Shown here: positions 36,159 to 44,699 of the stretch, one piece after another
Layout of the letters: the number at the start of each line of letters is the position of its first letter
How positions within the stretch are numbered: the stretch's first letter is position 1
Assembly: GCF_004341685.1 (NCBI RefSeq)
Contig: NZ_SMAA01000012.1
Span: 1 to 64,000 of the forward strand
Direction: 5' to 3'
From: Pectinatus cerevisiiphilus
GTDB taxonomy: Bacteria > Bacillota > Negativicutes > Selenomonadales > Selenomonadaceae
DNA: 64,000 bases
The notes under the pieces: generated by a model
The model's input: the letters and a program-made list of their open reading frames with translations, nothing else
What the model was told of the DNA's origin: nothing
Databases searched by the model: none
Position numbers and translations under genes: made by a program

Positions 36159-37112
36159 TTATTTTTGGTTTTTTGCTTTAAAGATAATATCATCCATCAA
36201 ATCAATAAGCTGGCCTATTTCCGGTTTGGAAATCTGGGCAGTTGCGCCAAGCCGTTCACCTTTTAAACGCATTTCTTCATTTATTAATGATGAAAAGAGG
36301 ATAACAGGCACTTTACCTAATGTTTTATCTTCCCGAACAAGTTTCAGTAAGCGATGACCATCCATCTGCGGCATTTCAATGTCTGAAATCACCATGTTTA
36401 CATTGTCTGTGATGGGACCGTTTGCATCTTTTAATGTTTGCAGATATTCGTATGCAGATTTACCGTTGTTAAAGTCACGTACAAATTCATAACCGGACTT
36501 ATGAAGCGTATCGACCAGCAGGTCGCGAAGCATTCTGGAATCTTCCGCAATGACGATATGTTTATTGCGGCGGTCAGCCTCAACTGAATTGCTTACTTTG
36601 TCTACAGTTGATAATTTATGGTTTATTTCTGTATTAATTTCAGCTATTATACTTTCAAAATCCAGCAGTAAAACAATTTTATCGGTCATTTTTATAACGC
36701 CGACGATCATCGTTTCATTGCCGACTTCTGGAGAAGGTTCCATATTTTTCCAAGAAATACGATGGATACGCGAAACACTGTCTACCAAAAAGCCAATATT
36801 GTAATTGTTTATTTCGGTGACAATGATATTCTTAGGATCTTCGGATTCCTTGACCTTTATGGCACGCGCTAAATTTACAAGCGGAATAGCTCTGCCGCGC
36901 AATGTAAAAAGTCCATCGATAAAGGGATGCGCTGAAGGCATCGCCGTCACTGGCACTCTGGTTATAACTTCGCGAACTTTAGCTACATTGATGCCATAGT
37001 ACACATCACCTATATTAAATTCAACTATTTCAAATTCGTTTGTACCGCTTTCCAGAAGAATCCCTTTTTTATTTTCGCTGCTGTCCAATACTTCCGCTTC
37101 CAATTTCTGCAT
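36159..37112 (-). CDS. cheV: CheV chemotaxis coupling protein
   Basis: Fusion of a CheW-like coupling domain (about 25-165) with a receiver domain (about 184-310), 317 aa. CheW features include FNIGDVYYGINVAKVREVI and LRGRAIPLVNLA. The receiver has the acidic pair (IAEDSR), the phosphorylated Asp244 in SDIEMPQMDG and a conserved Lys late in the domain. It couples receptors to CheA and takes part in adaptation. It is alone: no other chemotaxis or flagellar gene is in the window. The cell is probably motile, with the rest of the system elsewhere. Confidence 0.92.
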   Translation of the reverse strand: MQKLEAEVLDSSENKKGILLESGTNEFEIVEFNIGDVYYGINVAKVREVITRVPVTAMPSAHPFIDGLFTLRGRAIPLVNLARAIKVKESEDPKNIIVTEINNYNIGFLVDSVSRIHRISWKNMEPSPEVGNETMIVGVIKMTDKIVLLLDFESIIAEINTEINHKLSTVDKVSNSVEADRRNKHIVIAEDSRMLRDLLVDTLHKSGYEFVRDFNNGKSAYEYLQTLKDANGPITDNVNMVISDIEMPQMDGHRLLKLVREDKTLGKVPVILFSSLINEEMRLKGERLGATAQISKPEIGQLIDLMDDIIFKAKNQK

Positions 37113-37261
37113 GCTTATACCTCCGCTGTTTAGTCATACAATTTACTATCCGATGATACGTATGTTAATCCATTTCATACTGGCATCGAATAAAAAAGCC
37201 TCTACCTGATAATTCGGTAACTTCAAAGCAAATCCTTCTAATTTATCTAAGATAATTATTA

Positions 37262-38164
37262 TTAATCTTTTTTGTCATCAACCAAAATAAGCCAGCCGTC
37301 TTTTTCCATGACAATGCCATTTTTTAATAAATGGCCGACAGCCCTTTTAAAAGCGGCTTTACTGATATGAAATCGGTTTTTTATTATCTCGGGTGGTGTT
37401 TTGTCATCATACGGGATTTTGCCGTCATGCGCAGCGATTGCTTTGAGCAGCATTGCGGCATCAATGTCGATCGCCTTTTCCTTAATGGGACGTAAGGAAG
37501 CATTAAGGCGTCCGTCCTCACGTATATAAGTCACTCTGGCAGTTACTTCAGCACCTACATGGGGATGTTCAGCCATTTCTTTTTCCGGAATAAAAGCGAT
37601 ATATCTTTCGGTAGTGAAGACAAATGCTCCCTTATCCGTAAGATTATAAACGGAGCCATCTATTTTATCACCAACATGCGCTGCACCAATAGCAGATTTT
37701 GAGGCACGGCGGATTTCATCTTCCACCTTCATGGTGACAGCCAGACGACCTGATTTATCTGTGTATAATTTAGCCCAAACATAATCCCCTAATTTAAGTG
37801 CACCGCGTGTTCCGGCAAAAGGAAGGAATATGCCTCTTTCTGCACCAGCGTCCAAAAAAGCACCATCTTCTGAAAGATTTATTACTTTCAGCCGGGCAAT
37901 CTGTCCTTCTTTCATACGCGGAACCCGCATACTGGCTGTAAGACGACCTTTAGGATCTTTGTACAAAAAGACTTTGACCATATCCCCAATTTCTACAGGG
38001 GCTGTCTGCTGGGTTTTATGCAGCAGGATATCGTTTGAGGTATTGCCCGTCTGGGCATCAAGAAAAGCACCCATTTCATTTTTCCGGGCTACTTTTAAGG
38101 TAGCAACCGTGCTCGGTTTGAACATATTAACAGTAGTTACGGCATCATTGTCTCTATTGTTCAT
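37262..38164 (-). CDS. CvfB-type S1-domain RNA-binding protein
   Basis: A 300-aa protein with repeated S1 domains and a C-terminal winged helix, as in CvfB/YitL. The repeats show LKVARKNEMGAFLDA, LKVINLSEDGAFLDAG and GSVYNLTDKGAFVF. The C-terminal part (ISKAAFKRAVGHLLKNG) is the winged helix. In related Firmicutes CvfB affects virulence gene mRNA. The ATG at 38164 overlaps the end of rsfS by 11 bases and is preceded by AGGGA; the frame is open further up, inside rsfS. Confidence 0.87.
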   Translation of the reverse strand: MNNRDNDAVTTVNMFKPSTVATLKVARKNEMGAFLDAQTGNTSNDILLHKTQQTAPVEIGDMVKVFLYKDPKGRLTASMRVPRMKEGQIARLKVINLSEDGAFLDAGAERGIFLPFAGTRGALKLGDYVWAKLYTDKSGRLAVTMKVEDEIRRASKSAIGAAHVGDKIDGSVYNLTDKGAFVFTTERYIAFIPEKEMAEHPHVGAEVTARVTYIREDGRLNASLRPIKEKAIDIDAAMLLKAIAAHDGKIPYDDKTPPEIIKNRFHISKAAFKRAVGHLLKNGIVMEKDGWLILVDDKKD

Positions 38165-38534
38165 ATTCTGTGATCCCTGCGTCCCCCCAGAGGTTTTCCA
38201 ATCCATAAAATTCTCGGCTTTCCTCAGTGAAAATGTGCGCTACACAATCACCGAAATCCAATAAAATCCATTCACCTGATTTATATCCTTCACGATGCAG
38301 CAGGTGTTCGCCGGCTAAACCAAGCTGTTCTTCAATATTATCGGCTATTGCCTTTGCCTGAATGCTGGAACCGCCGTTACACACAATAAAATAATCCGTA
38401 GATGTTGTTAATTCCCGCATATCCATTATCAGGATACGAGAAGCTTTTTTGTCATCAGCCGCTTTGGCAATCAATTTGCTTTTGGCAAGCGGTGTTATTA
38501 TATCTTTGTTTTTTAAGTTAATTATAAAAATCAT
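38154..38534 (-). CDS. rsfS: Ribosomal silencing factor RsfS
   Basis: A 126-aa RsfS/Iojap protein that binds ribosomal protein uL14 and blocks subunit joining when nutrients are low. Family features: ILIMDMRELTTSTDYFIVCNG, ADNIEEQL, and the C-terminal WILLDFGDCVAHIFTEESREFYGLENLWGD. The start has only a short ribosome-binding site (AAAGG). The gene lies between the LCP gene and cvfB, matching the common yqeK-rsfS neighbourhood. Confidence 0.93.
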   Translation of the reverse strand: MIFIINLKNKDIITPLAKSKLIAKAADDKKASRILIMDMRELTTSTDYFIVCNGGSSIQAKAIADNIEEQLGLAGEHLLHREGYKSGEWILLDFGDCVAHIFTEESREFYGLENLWGDAGITEYEQ

Positions 38535-38553
38535 ACCTTTCTATTGTAAATTA

Positions 38554-39564
38554 TCAGGGTGAAGACGCACCCATTTCATTGACTATATCATTTATAAGCG
38601 CAGCATCGGGCTGCCACAATGAACCGTCAGGTGAAAGTTTGCCGGGTAGTGTCTTTACCGTAAAGGAATTATTCCAAGCAATTTTAAAATAGTTTCTAAA
38701 ATTTGCCAGGGTGAAAAAATCTATATTAGTATATAATGAGTTATCCATTATATTTATAATAGCGGGAGCTGCCAACAGGGAGTTTACAGTAAATTTTTCG
38801 GCATAAAATGACTTTATAAAAAGTTCCTGCCTTTTAGCTCTGCCTAAATCTCCCATATCATCACCGCGATACATTAAATACTGCATGGTAGTATCGCCAT
38901 TAAGTCGTTGATAACCCTTATTTAAATGAATTGAAACACCGCTTTGGGGGTCATCGTAATTCATATCATCGCCTACGTATAAGTCTATGCCATCAAGCGT
39001 ATTTACCAATGATTTTAACGTATTTTCATCTACAATAATGTATTTATCTACTCTTAAGGAAAGTAAACTTGAAACAGCTGTCAGAGTCCTTGCTGTTCCG
39101 CTTTGCTGAAATGAACTTATAGGCACACTATCGTTTTTATCTATTGGTATTGCGGTACTCCTGGGTATAAGCAGCACTGTCATAGCGCCAGTCTGCTGAT
39201 TAATATTAAGTAATATCAATGTATCTGCATTGGCATTAGCGGTTTTGTAGTTTGATTTATCTACACCGATTAACAAAACGGTATCTATTTTATTAAATTT
39301 AGCGGGTGTACTTGCTTTTGTTTCTTCTACGGGTGCATTAGCTTTCTTTTCTTTATTTTCCTTGTGCTCACGATAAGCAGTATAAAGATGCGTATAAGCG
39401 TTTTCAGCCCCGTTATAGGAAAACTGAAGGGCACGGAAAATTCCTACACACACAGCCAGAAAAATTGCTAAAAATATAACTATCCGCCAAAGTTTTGGCT
39501 GACGTCTTCTGCGTACTAATCTTCTCCGCCGCCTAGGGGCAGGTGGTTTTCGATTATTTTTCAT
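38554..39564 (-). CDS. LytR-CpsA-Psr (LCP) family protein
   Basis: Membrane-anchored phosphotransferase family that attaches glycopolymers to peptidoglycan or other acceptors. 336 aa. A very basic N-terminal stretch (RRRRRLVRRRR) precedes one membrane helix (about 40-60). The LCP domain begins near residue 105 with DTVLLIGVDKSN and includes LLIPRSTAI and GDTTMQYLMYRGDDMGDLGRAKRQ, the region of conserved Arg and Asp residues that bind the pyrophosphate. The ATG at 39564 overlaps the yqeK end by 11 bases. In a Gram-negative-type envelope its acceptor is not obvious. Confidence 0.88.
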   Translation of the reverse strand: MKNNRKPPAPRRRRRLVRRRRQPKLWRIVIFLAIFLAVCVGIFRALQFSYNGAENAYTHLYTAYREHKENKEKKANAPVEETKASTPAKFNKIDTVLLIGVDKSNYKTANANADTLILLNINQQTGAMTVLLIPRSTAIPIDKNDSVPISSFQQSGTARTLTAVSSLLSLRVDKYIIVDENTLKSLVNTLDGIDLYVGDDMNYDDPQSGVSIHLNKGYQRLNGDTTMQYLMYRGDDMGDLGRAKRQELFIKSFYAEKFTVNSLLAAPAIINIMDNSLYTNIDFFTLANFRNYFKIAWNNSFTVKTLPGKLSPDGSLWQPDAALINDIVNEMGASSP

Positions 39565-40138
39565 GGTCGATGCGCTGCGCGAGCAGATAATTGCGTGCAA
39601 GGATAGTTTGCGGATGGATCATCTGTCCTTTTTTTATGACAAAAGACAAAGATCTGTCAAACGCTGCAATCATTACACTGTCGATATCTGCGGACTCTGC
39701 AAATTTACGAAACTCATCAATACCATCATATTGGCGATGGGGTTCAATCATATCGGCCAAATAGATTATTTTATCGAGAAGGGTCATATTTTCTTTGCCG
39801 GTAGTATGCAGCCTTATAGCATCAAGAATCTCCGGATCATCAATACTGTATTTTTCCTTGGCAAGTGCGGCACCTAAAGCTGCATGCAGCAGAATAGGTT
39901 GATAATTATCTATGAAATCAATGGGTATATTCCGTTTCCGGGCTTCATCAAGCAAGGCGGAAACAGGAAATTCGCGTGCACAGTCATGCAATAAACCTGC
40001 GATCTTTGCTTTTGGCAATGACGCGCCAAGCCTTTTTGCCAGCTGCACAGCTGTTTCACTTACACCAAGCGAATGTATATAGCGGTGTTCATTGTCAAGA
40101 CTGTGTCGCAATTTCTCTTGCATATCAATACAATTCAA
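39554..40138 (-). CDS. yqeK: YqeK-type HD-domain Ap4A hydrolase
   Basis: A 194-aa HD-domain phosphohydrolase. Family members split diadenosine tetraphosphate symmetrically. Metal ligands are suggested by HSLGVSETA (His), LLHDCARE (His-Asp), and the later His in LHAALGAALA and LHTTGK. The TTG at 40138 follows AAGGAG with 9-base spacing. It begins the yqeK-LCP-rsfS-cvfB operon, directly downstream of rnpB on the same strand. Confidence 0.9.
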   Translation of the reverse strand: MNCIDMQEKLRHSLDNEHRYIHSLGVSETAVQLAKRLGASLPKAKIAGLLHDCAREFPVSALLDEARKRNIPIDFIDNYQPILLHAALGAALAKEKYSIDDPEILDAIRLHTTGKENMTLLDKIIYLADMIEPHRQYDGIDEFRKFAESADIDSVMIAAFDRSLSFVIKKGQMIHPQTILARNYLLAQRIDHEK

Positions 40139-40263
40139 CGTCAGAGTCTCCTTTTTAGATAAAAATCTGTTTTTAATAAATATTGCTTATAATCAAAGCA
40201 TTATTACGTCCATGTCCAACCATATTTAATACAGCTACAGCAAGTCAAATGGATAAACGTTAC

Positions 40264-40294
40264 AGATAAAAAACAAACTGCCTGAAGGCAGTTT
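40264..40294 (-). terminator. Terminator of rnpB
   Basis: AAACTGCC with GGCAGTTT around a TGAA loop (plus strand), followed on the minus strand by a T-rich run. Confidence 0.85.
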
Positions 40295-40300
40295 ATTTCA

Positions 40301-40656
40301 GCTACGAGTAATCATTAAGCCGAGTTCTGTTCCGCCTAAGCGGTGATAATCATTTATCTAGACCGGCAGTTGCCTGCCGGTTCAAGCGACACAACCCGGA
40401 AGGTTCAGCGGGCCGCTTCATCCCTTCCCTATTCGGTCTTGCTCCATATGGGGTTTACCAAAGCCGCATGGTCACCCATACGCTGGTACGCTCTTACCGT
40501 ACCTTTCCATCCTTACCTGCAAGCAGGCGGTTTAAATTTCTATAGCACTCTCCCTGAGGTCACCCTCGCCGGACGTTATCCGGCATATCTGCCCTGCGGA
40601 GCCCGGACTTTCCTCAGATGTCAAAGACACCCGCGATCATCTTTCATACTCATAGC
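40301..40656 (-). ncRNA. rnpB: RNase P RNA (class A)
   Basis: Catalytic RNA that matures tRNA 5' ends. On the minus strand the conserved core GAGGAAAGTCCGGGCTCC lies near the 5' end and ACAGAACTCGGCTTA near the 3' end. The outer helix P1 forms between CTATGAGTA and TACTCGTAG, which sets the ends. About 356 bases. It has its own promoter and terminator. Open frames on the opposite strand here are not genes. Confidence 0.95.
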
Positions 40657-40669
40657 ATTGTATGGTTGA

Positions 40670-40698
40670 ATTATAGCATTGATTAAAATAACTGTCAA
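40670..40698 (-). promoter_or_regulatory. Promoter of rnpB
   Basis: TTGACA (40693-40698) and TATAAT (40670-40675), both perfect on the minus strand and 17 bases apart, immediately upstream of rnpB. Confidence 0.9.
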
Positions 40699-41501
40699 TT
40701 AAAGTGTCGCTGCCGCATTATCTCATACATTACCATCGCTGCTGCGCTAGAGGCATTTAAGGATTCACTTTTCCCATACATGGGAATATAGATGCATGTA
40801 TCGGCAAGCTCCTGCGTTTCAGCAGAAATACCTTTTCCTTCGTTGCCCAAGATCACGGCAGACGGTTGTTTATAATTTACGGCAAAACAAGGTGTTGCCG
40901 TAGAAGACAGGACGGTAGCAAATACGTTTATATTGTTTTCCGTAATGAAATTGTGCAATTCAACCGATGTGACCTTATCAACTATTGGTAGAAAAAACAC
41001 AGCCCCCATAGTCGCCCGTATTACTTTGGGAGAATATATATCGACCGTTCCACGCATGGCAATGATACCGTCTACTCCCGAAGCTTCAGCTGTCCTTATG
41101 ATCGTTCCTACATTGCCGGGATCTTGGAGCTGGTCGAGAATAACGTAAACGGGAGGATGGTCGTTCTTAGGAAAATCAGCTAACGAGAAATGTTTTTTGT
41201 CTACGACGGCAATAATTCCCTGTGGTGAATCAGTATCTGCTAATTTAGCAAAAAGCTTATTGCTTACTTCATACATGCGGCAACCTTTATCTTGCAATGT
41301 ATTTATTAATACTGCACACCTTTCATTGGTAAGGGCTTCGGCAGTATAAAAACATTCCTTGATTTCAGCGGCTGAACTGGCTGTTTCTATTAAACGTATT
41401 CCCTCAATTAAAAACAGTTGCTTTTGGTCGCGAAATTTTTTTTGTTTTAGGGAAACGGCTTGTTTTAGCTGTATATTATCAGGACTGGTAATGATCGGCA
41501 T
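40695..41501 (-). CDS. TrmH/SpoU-family RNA 2'-O-methyltransferase
   Basis: SPOUT-class methyltransferase, 268 aa, with an N-terminal substrate-binding domain (1-100). The SpoU domain has motif 1 VILDQLQDPGNVGTIIRTAEA, motif 2 VILGNEGKGIS and motif 3 IPMYGKSESLNASSAAAMVMY, together forming the knotted SAM site. It probably methylates a ribose in 23S rRNA; the exact target is not certain. The ATG follows AAGGAG. Its end overlaps the rnpB promoter region. Confidence 0.9.
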   Translation of the reverse strand: MPIITSPDNIQLKQAVSLKQKKFRDQKQLFLIEGIRLIETASSAAEIKECFYTAEALTNERCAVLINTLQDKGCRMYEVSNKLFAKLADTDSPQGIIAVVDKKHFSLADFPKNDHPPVYVILDQLQDPGNVGTIIRTAEASGVDGIIAMRGTVDIYSPKVIRATMGAVFFLPIVDKVTSVELHNFITENNINVFATVLSSTATPCFAVNYKQPSAVILGNEGKGISAETQELADTCIYIPMYGKSESLNASSAAAMVMYEIMRQRHFN

Positions 41502-41524
41502 TAATTGACTCCTTTGTATAACTG

Positions 41525-41576
41525 AATAAAGTTCTTATTTCAGAAAATTCTTCTTATCTGAAATAAGAACTTTATT
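41525..41576 (-). terminator. Terminator after ruvA
   Basis: A perfect 19-bp stem, AATAAAGTTCTTATTTCAG with its complement, has a 14-base loop, directly after the ruvA stop. Its right arm plus three bases (41559-41579) is identical to 21 bases upstream of the PTS EIIC gene (7512-7532). Confidence 0.75.
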
Positions 41577-42175
41577 TATTTACTTAAATCTTTTAAAGCA
41601 AATTTTATGATTTCTTCTACTGAATTAAAACGACCCGCTTTTTTTAGAGTACTAAAAATTTCCTGCGGTGTATAACCAAAGGATGCCAAAGCCTGTTTGG
41701 CATCCGCCCAAATATCCGGTTGCGAAGAATTTTCTTCAGGCACAGCCTCTTCAAAGGCCGCTTCATCTGTTACTGCGTCGCCGAGTTTATCCTTTAATTC
41801 TAAGATAATACGCTCTGCTGTTTTTTTACCTATTCCTGGGGCTGTTGTCAGCAACGAAATTTGTTTATTTTGTACGGCCCATACTATTTTATCGGCAGAC
41901 AATACCGATAAAATGCTGAGTGCAGCTTTTGGCCCTATTCCCGAAACAGATATCAAATGCAGAAAAATATCGTGTTCTGTTTGTGAAGAAAAACCATAAA
42001 GCTGCAAGGCGTCTTCGCGTACGTTAAGATAGGTGTAAAGCGTAGTTTCCTGCCCTTTCTTAAGCCGGGAACGCGTAGGCGATGATATGAGTGTATGGTA
42101 ACCGACACCCTTCACATCAATAAAACAAGAATCGGTAAAAAGCTCTGTTATTATCCCATGTAAGTAACCTATCAT
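41576..42175 (-). CDS. ruvA: Holliday junction protein RuvA
   Basis: Tetrameric junction-binding protein, 199 aa. It has the N-terminal OB fold (MIGYLHGIITEL), helix-hairpin-helix motifs (SVSGIGPKAALSIL and TAPGIGKKTAERIILELKDK) and a C-terminal domain III (QALASFGYTPQEI) that would contact RuvB. It lies 14 bases after ruvC. ruvB, often next in the operon, does not follow; a terminator does. Confidence 0.95.
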   Translation of the reverse strand: MIGYLHGIITELFTDSCFIDVKGVGYHTLISSPTRSRLKKGQETTLYTYLNVREDALQLYGFSSQTEHDIFLHLISVSGIGPKAALSILSVLSADKIVWAVQNKQISLLTTAPGIGKKTAERIILELKDKLGDAVTDEAAFEEAVPEENSSQPDIWADAKQALASFGYTPQEIFSTLKKAGRFNSVEEIIKFALKDLSK

Positions 42176-42189
42176 ATTTTCTCCTGCAA

Positions 42190-42681
42190 TCAGCGATTAC
42201 GCCAAAGTATATTATTTATACAATGTGTAGTGCAGATAGCTATAGCTAAAGCATCGGCAACATCATCGGGATGCGGGGCAGTGGGCAGGTTTAATATTTT
42301 TTTGACCATATATATTACCTGCTCTTTGGTGGCTTTGCCATAACCAACTACAGATTGTTTGATCTGCAACGGTGTACGTTCAACAAGTTCGGTATTACTC
42401 TGTGCTGCTGTTAAAAGAATTACACCGCGCGCCTGACCAACAGGGATAGCAGTTGTCACGTTGCGGTTAAAAAACAACTGCTCTACACCCATAACATCCG
42501 GTTTATATTTTTCCAGCAATGCAGTAAGTTCAGTGTGGATTTTGAGAAGACGATCCTGAGGCCTGGCTTTTGAACTGGTCGTTATGGCACCATATTCCAA
42601 GGCCTTTAGGCGGCTTCCCGTAAGTTCGACAAATCCATAACCGCAGATGGCAGTGCCGGGATCTATTCCTAATGCAAGCAT
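42190..42681 (-). CDS. ruvC: Holliday junction endonuclease RuvC
   Basis: Resolvase that cuts junctions held by RuvA, 163 aa. The catalytic acids appear in GIDPGTA (Asp7), VEQLFF (Glu) and PHPDDVADALAIA (Asp pair). Start 6 bases after yebC. Confidence 0.95.
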   Translation of the reverse strand: MLALGIDPGTAICGYGFVELTGSRLKALEYGAITTSSKARPQDRLLKIHTELTALLEKYKPDVMGVEQLFFNRNVTTAIPVGQARGVILLTAAQSNTELVERTPLQIKQSVVGYGKATKEQVIYMVKKILNLPTAPHPDDVADALAIAICTTHCINNILWRNR

Positions 42682-42687
42682 TAGCAG

Positions 42688-43419
42688 TTACTCTTCTTCA
42701 ATTTCATAATTAGCATACACATTTTGCACATCATCATGTTCTTCGAGGGCATCGACAAGTGCAAGCATTTTTTCTGCGTCTTTTCCGCTAAGCACTACGG
42801 TAGTATCCGGTACCATCGTAATTTCTGCTTGGACGGTATCTATTTTATTATCTTCAAGAGCTTTTGTAACAGCATCAAACTCCTTAGGGTCGGCTGTTAT
42901 TTCAAAAGAATCATCTTCTGCCTGAAAATCATCAGCACCGGCATCAAGAGCAATCATCATTAAAGTTTCTTCATCATCATATGTTTCCCGGTCGACGATA
43001 AATACTGCTTTTTTCTTAAACATCCAGCCTACGCAGCCTGTTTCACCGAGGTTGCCGCCGTATTTGGAAAACAAATGACGGATATCAGCTGCTGTCCGAT
43101 TACGGTTGTCTGTCATTATATCGAGCATTACAGCACTGCCGCCTGGACCGTATCCTTCATAAACAAATTCTTCATAATTACTGCCATCAGCTGCGCCCAG
43201 TCCCTTTTGGATAGCACGCTGGATGTTTTCCTTGGGGATATTATTTGCTTTAGCTTTAGAGAGTGCCAATTTTAAACGCATGTTACCCGTCGGGTCACTA
43301 CCGCCCATACGGACAGCTACCGTAATTTCACGGCCTATTTTAGTAGTAACTTTTCCGCGGATTGCATCGTTTGCTCCCTTTTTTCTTTTAATATTTGCCC
43401 ATTTTGAATGTCCTGACAT
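42688..43419 (-). CDS. yebC: YebC/PmpR-family regulatory or translation factor
   Basis: A 243-aa YebC-family protein starting MSGHSKWANIKRKKGAND. The stretch GPGGSAVMLDIMTDNRNRT near residue 90 is the family hallmark. Described members act as transcription regulators or relieve ribosome stalling. It lies upstream of ruvC, as in many bacteria. Confidence 0.95.
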   Translation of the reverse strand: MSGHSKWANIKRKKGANDAIRGKVTTKIGREITVAVRMGGSDPTGNMRLKLALSKAKANNIPKENIQRAIQKGLGAADGSNYEEFVYEGYGPGGSAVMLDIMTDNRNRTAADIRHLFSKYGGNLGETGCVGWMFKKKAVFIVDRETYDDEETLMMIALDAGADDFQAEDDSFEITADPKEFDAVTKALEDNKIDTVQAEITMVPDTTVVLSGKDAEKMLALVDALEEHDDVQNVYANYEIEEE

Positions 43420-43459
43420 TTATTACACCTCATCTAATCATTAATTTACTATATATCGT

Positions 43460-44683
43460 TTACTCATCAAGCAGTATAATACGATAATACTTTTTTTTGC
43501 CTTTCTTCAACATACAAAAGCCATCAGCAAAATCAGACTCGTTTAAAATTCTGTCAATGTCACTGACTTTTTCGTTATTCAGAGATAACCCATTCTGTTG
43601 AATGAGGCGTTTTCCCTCACCTTTTGAAGCAAAGATTTTTTTCTGCACCAAGATGTCAAGCAGTCTGCCGCCCAATGCCTTTTTAGAAACTTCGAGAGAA
43701 GGAACATTATCTAGGATGCCCTGTCCGCCGAATACAGCTTCAGCCGCTTCCTGTGCTTTTTTGGCCTCTTGTTCGCCATGCACCATTTTAGTAACTTCAT
43801 ATGCTAAAACTCTTTTAGCTTCATTTATTTTTTGGCCTTCGAAACTGCCCAAACGATTTACTTCGTCCATTGGCAGAAACGTCAGCAGTGATAAGCATTT
43901 TTTTACATCGGTATCGCCTACATTGCGCCAGTATTGATAAAATTCATACGGAGAAGTCTTGTCCGGGTCAAGCCATAATGCGCCCTTTGCTGTTTTCCCC
44001 ATTTTTTTACCTTCACTTGTAGTCAACAAGGTAAAAGTTAATCCATATGCTGGTCTTTCGTATTTGCGGCGCAGCAACTCTACACCGGCAATGATATTGG
44101 ACCACTGATCGTCCCCGCCCATTTCCATCTTGCAATTGTAACGGCGGTTTAGTTCCATAAAATCATAGGCCTGCATTACCATATAATTAAACTCTAGAAA
44201 AGTTAATCCTTTTTCCATACGCTGCTTATAACATTCTGCTGCCAGCATTCGGTTTACTGAGAAATAAGGGCCGACATCCCGCAGTAAATCTATATAATTA
44301 AGCTTGCGCAACCATTCACCGTTGTTCACTATAAGGGCTTTGCCATCAGAAAAATCTATGAAATGCTGCATTTGTTTTTTGAAACAATTACAATTATGTT
44401 CAATAATTTCATCTGTAAGCATTTGACGCATGTCAGTTCTCCCCGAAGGATCACCAACAGTTCCGGTTCCACCGCCAATAAGGCAAATAGGACGGTGGCC
44501 GGCACGCTGCATATGTGCCATTACCATCATTCCTAAAAAATGTCCTACGTGCAGACTGTCTGCCGTCGGATCAAAACCGACATAAAAAGTTACGTTTTCT
44601 TTCGCTAAAAGTGCCCTTATTTCTTCTTCATGAGTGGCCTGCGCAATATAGCCGCGTTCCTTTAATACGTCATATACGTTCAA
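43460..44683 (-). CDS. tyrS: Tyrosyl-tRNA synthetase
   Basis: Class I synthetase, 407 aa. The HIGH motif is HVGH (residues 45-48) and the KMSKS loop reads KMGKT, a normal TyrRS variant. A C-terminal S4 RNA-binding domain spans about 340-400. No T-box leader is present: the class A PBP gene ends only 16 bases upstream, so tyrS is read from that operon. Confidence 0.95.
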   Translation of the reverse strand: MNVYDVLKERGYIAQATHEEEIRALLAKENVTFYVGFDPTADSLHVGHFLGMMVMAHMQRAGHRPICLIGGGTGTVGDPSGRTDMRQMLTDEIIEHNCNCFKKQMQHFIDFSDGKALIVNNGEWLRKLNYIDLLRDVGPYFSVNRMLAAECYKQRMEKGLTFLEFNYMVMQAYDFMELNRRYNCKMEMGGDDQWSNIIAGVELLRRKYERPAYGLTFTLLTTSEGKKMGKTAKGALWLDPDKTSPYEFYQYWRNVGDTDVKKCLSLLTFLPMDEVNRLGSFEGQKINEAKRVLAYEVTKMVHGEQEAKKAQEAAEAVFGGQGILDNVPSLEVSKKALGGRLLDILVQKKIFASKGEGKRLIQQNGLSLNNEKVSDIDRILNESDFADGFCMLKKGKKKYYRIILLDE

Positions 44684-44699
44684 TCAAAATCCTCCCCAA

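Noticed and set aside
40343-40669. Open frame of 108 codons on the plus strand
   Set aside because: It lies entirely over the RNase P RNA gene on the other strand and has no ribosome-binding site.
44684-44699. T-box leader for tyrS
   Set aside because: Only 16 bases separate tyrS from the preceding gene, so no leader can fit.
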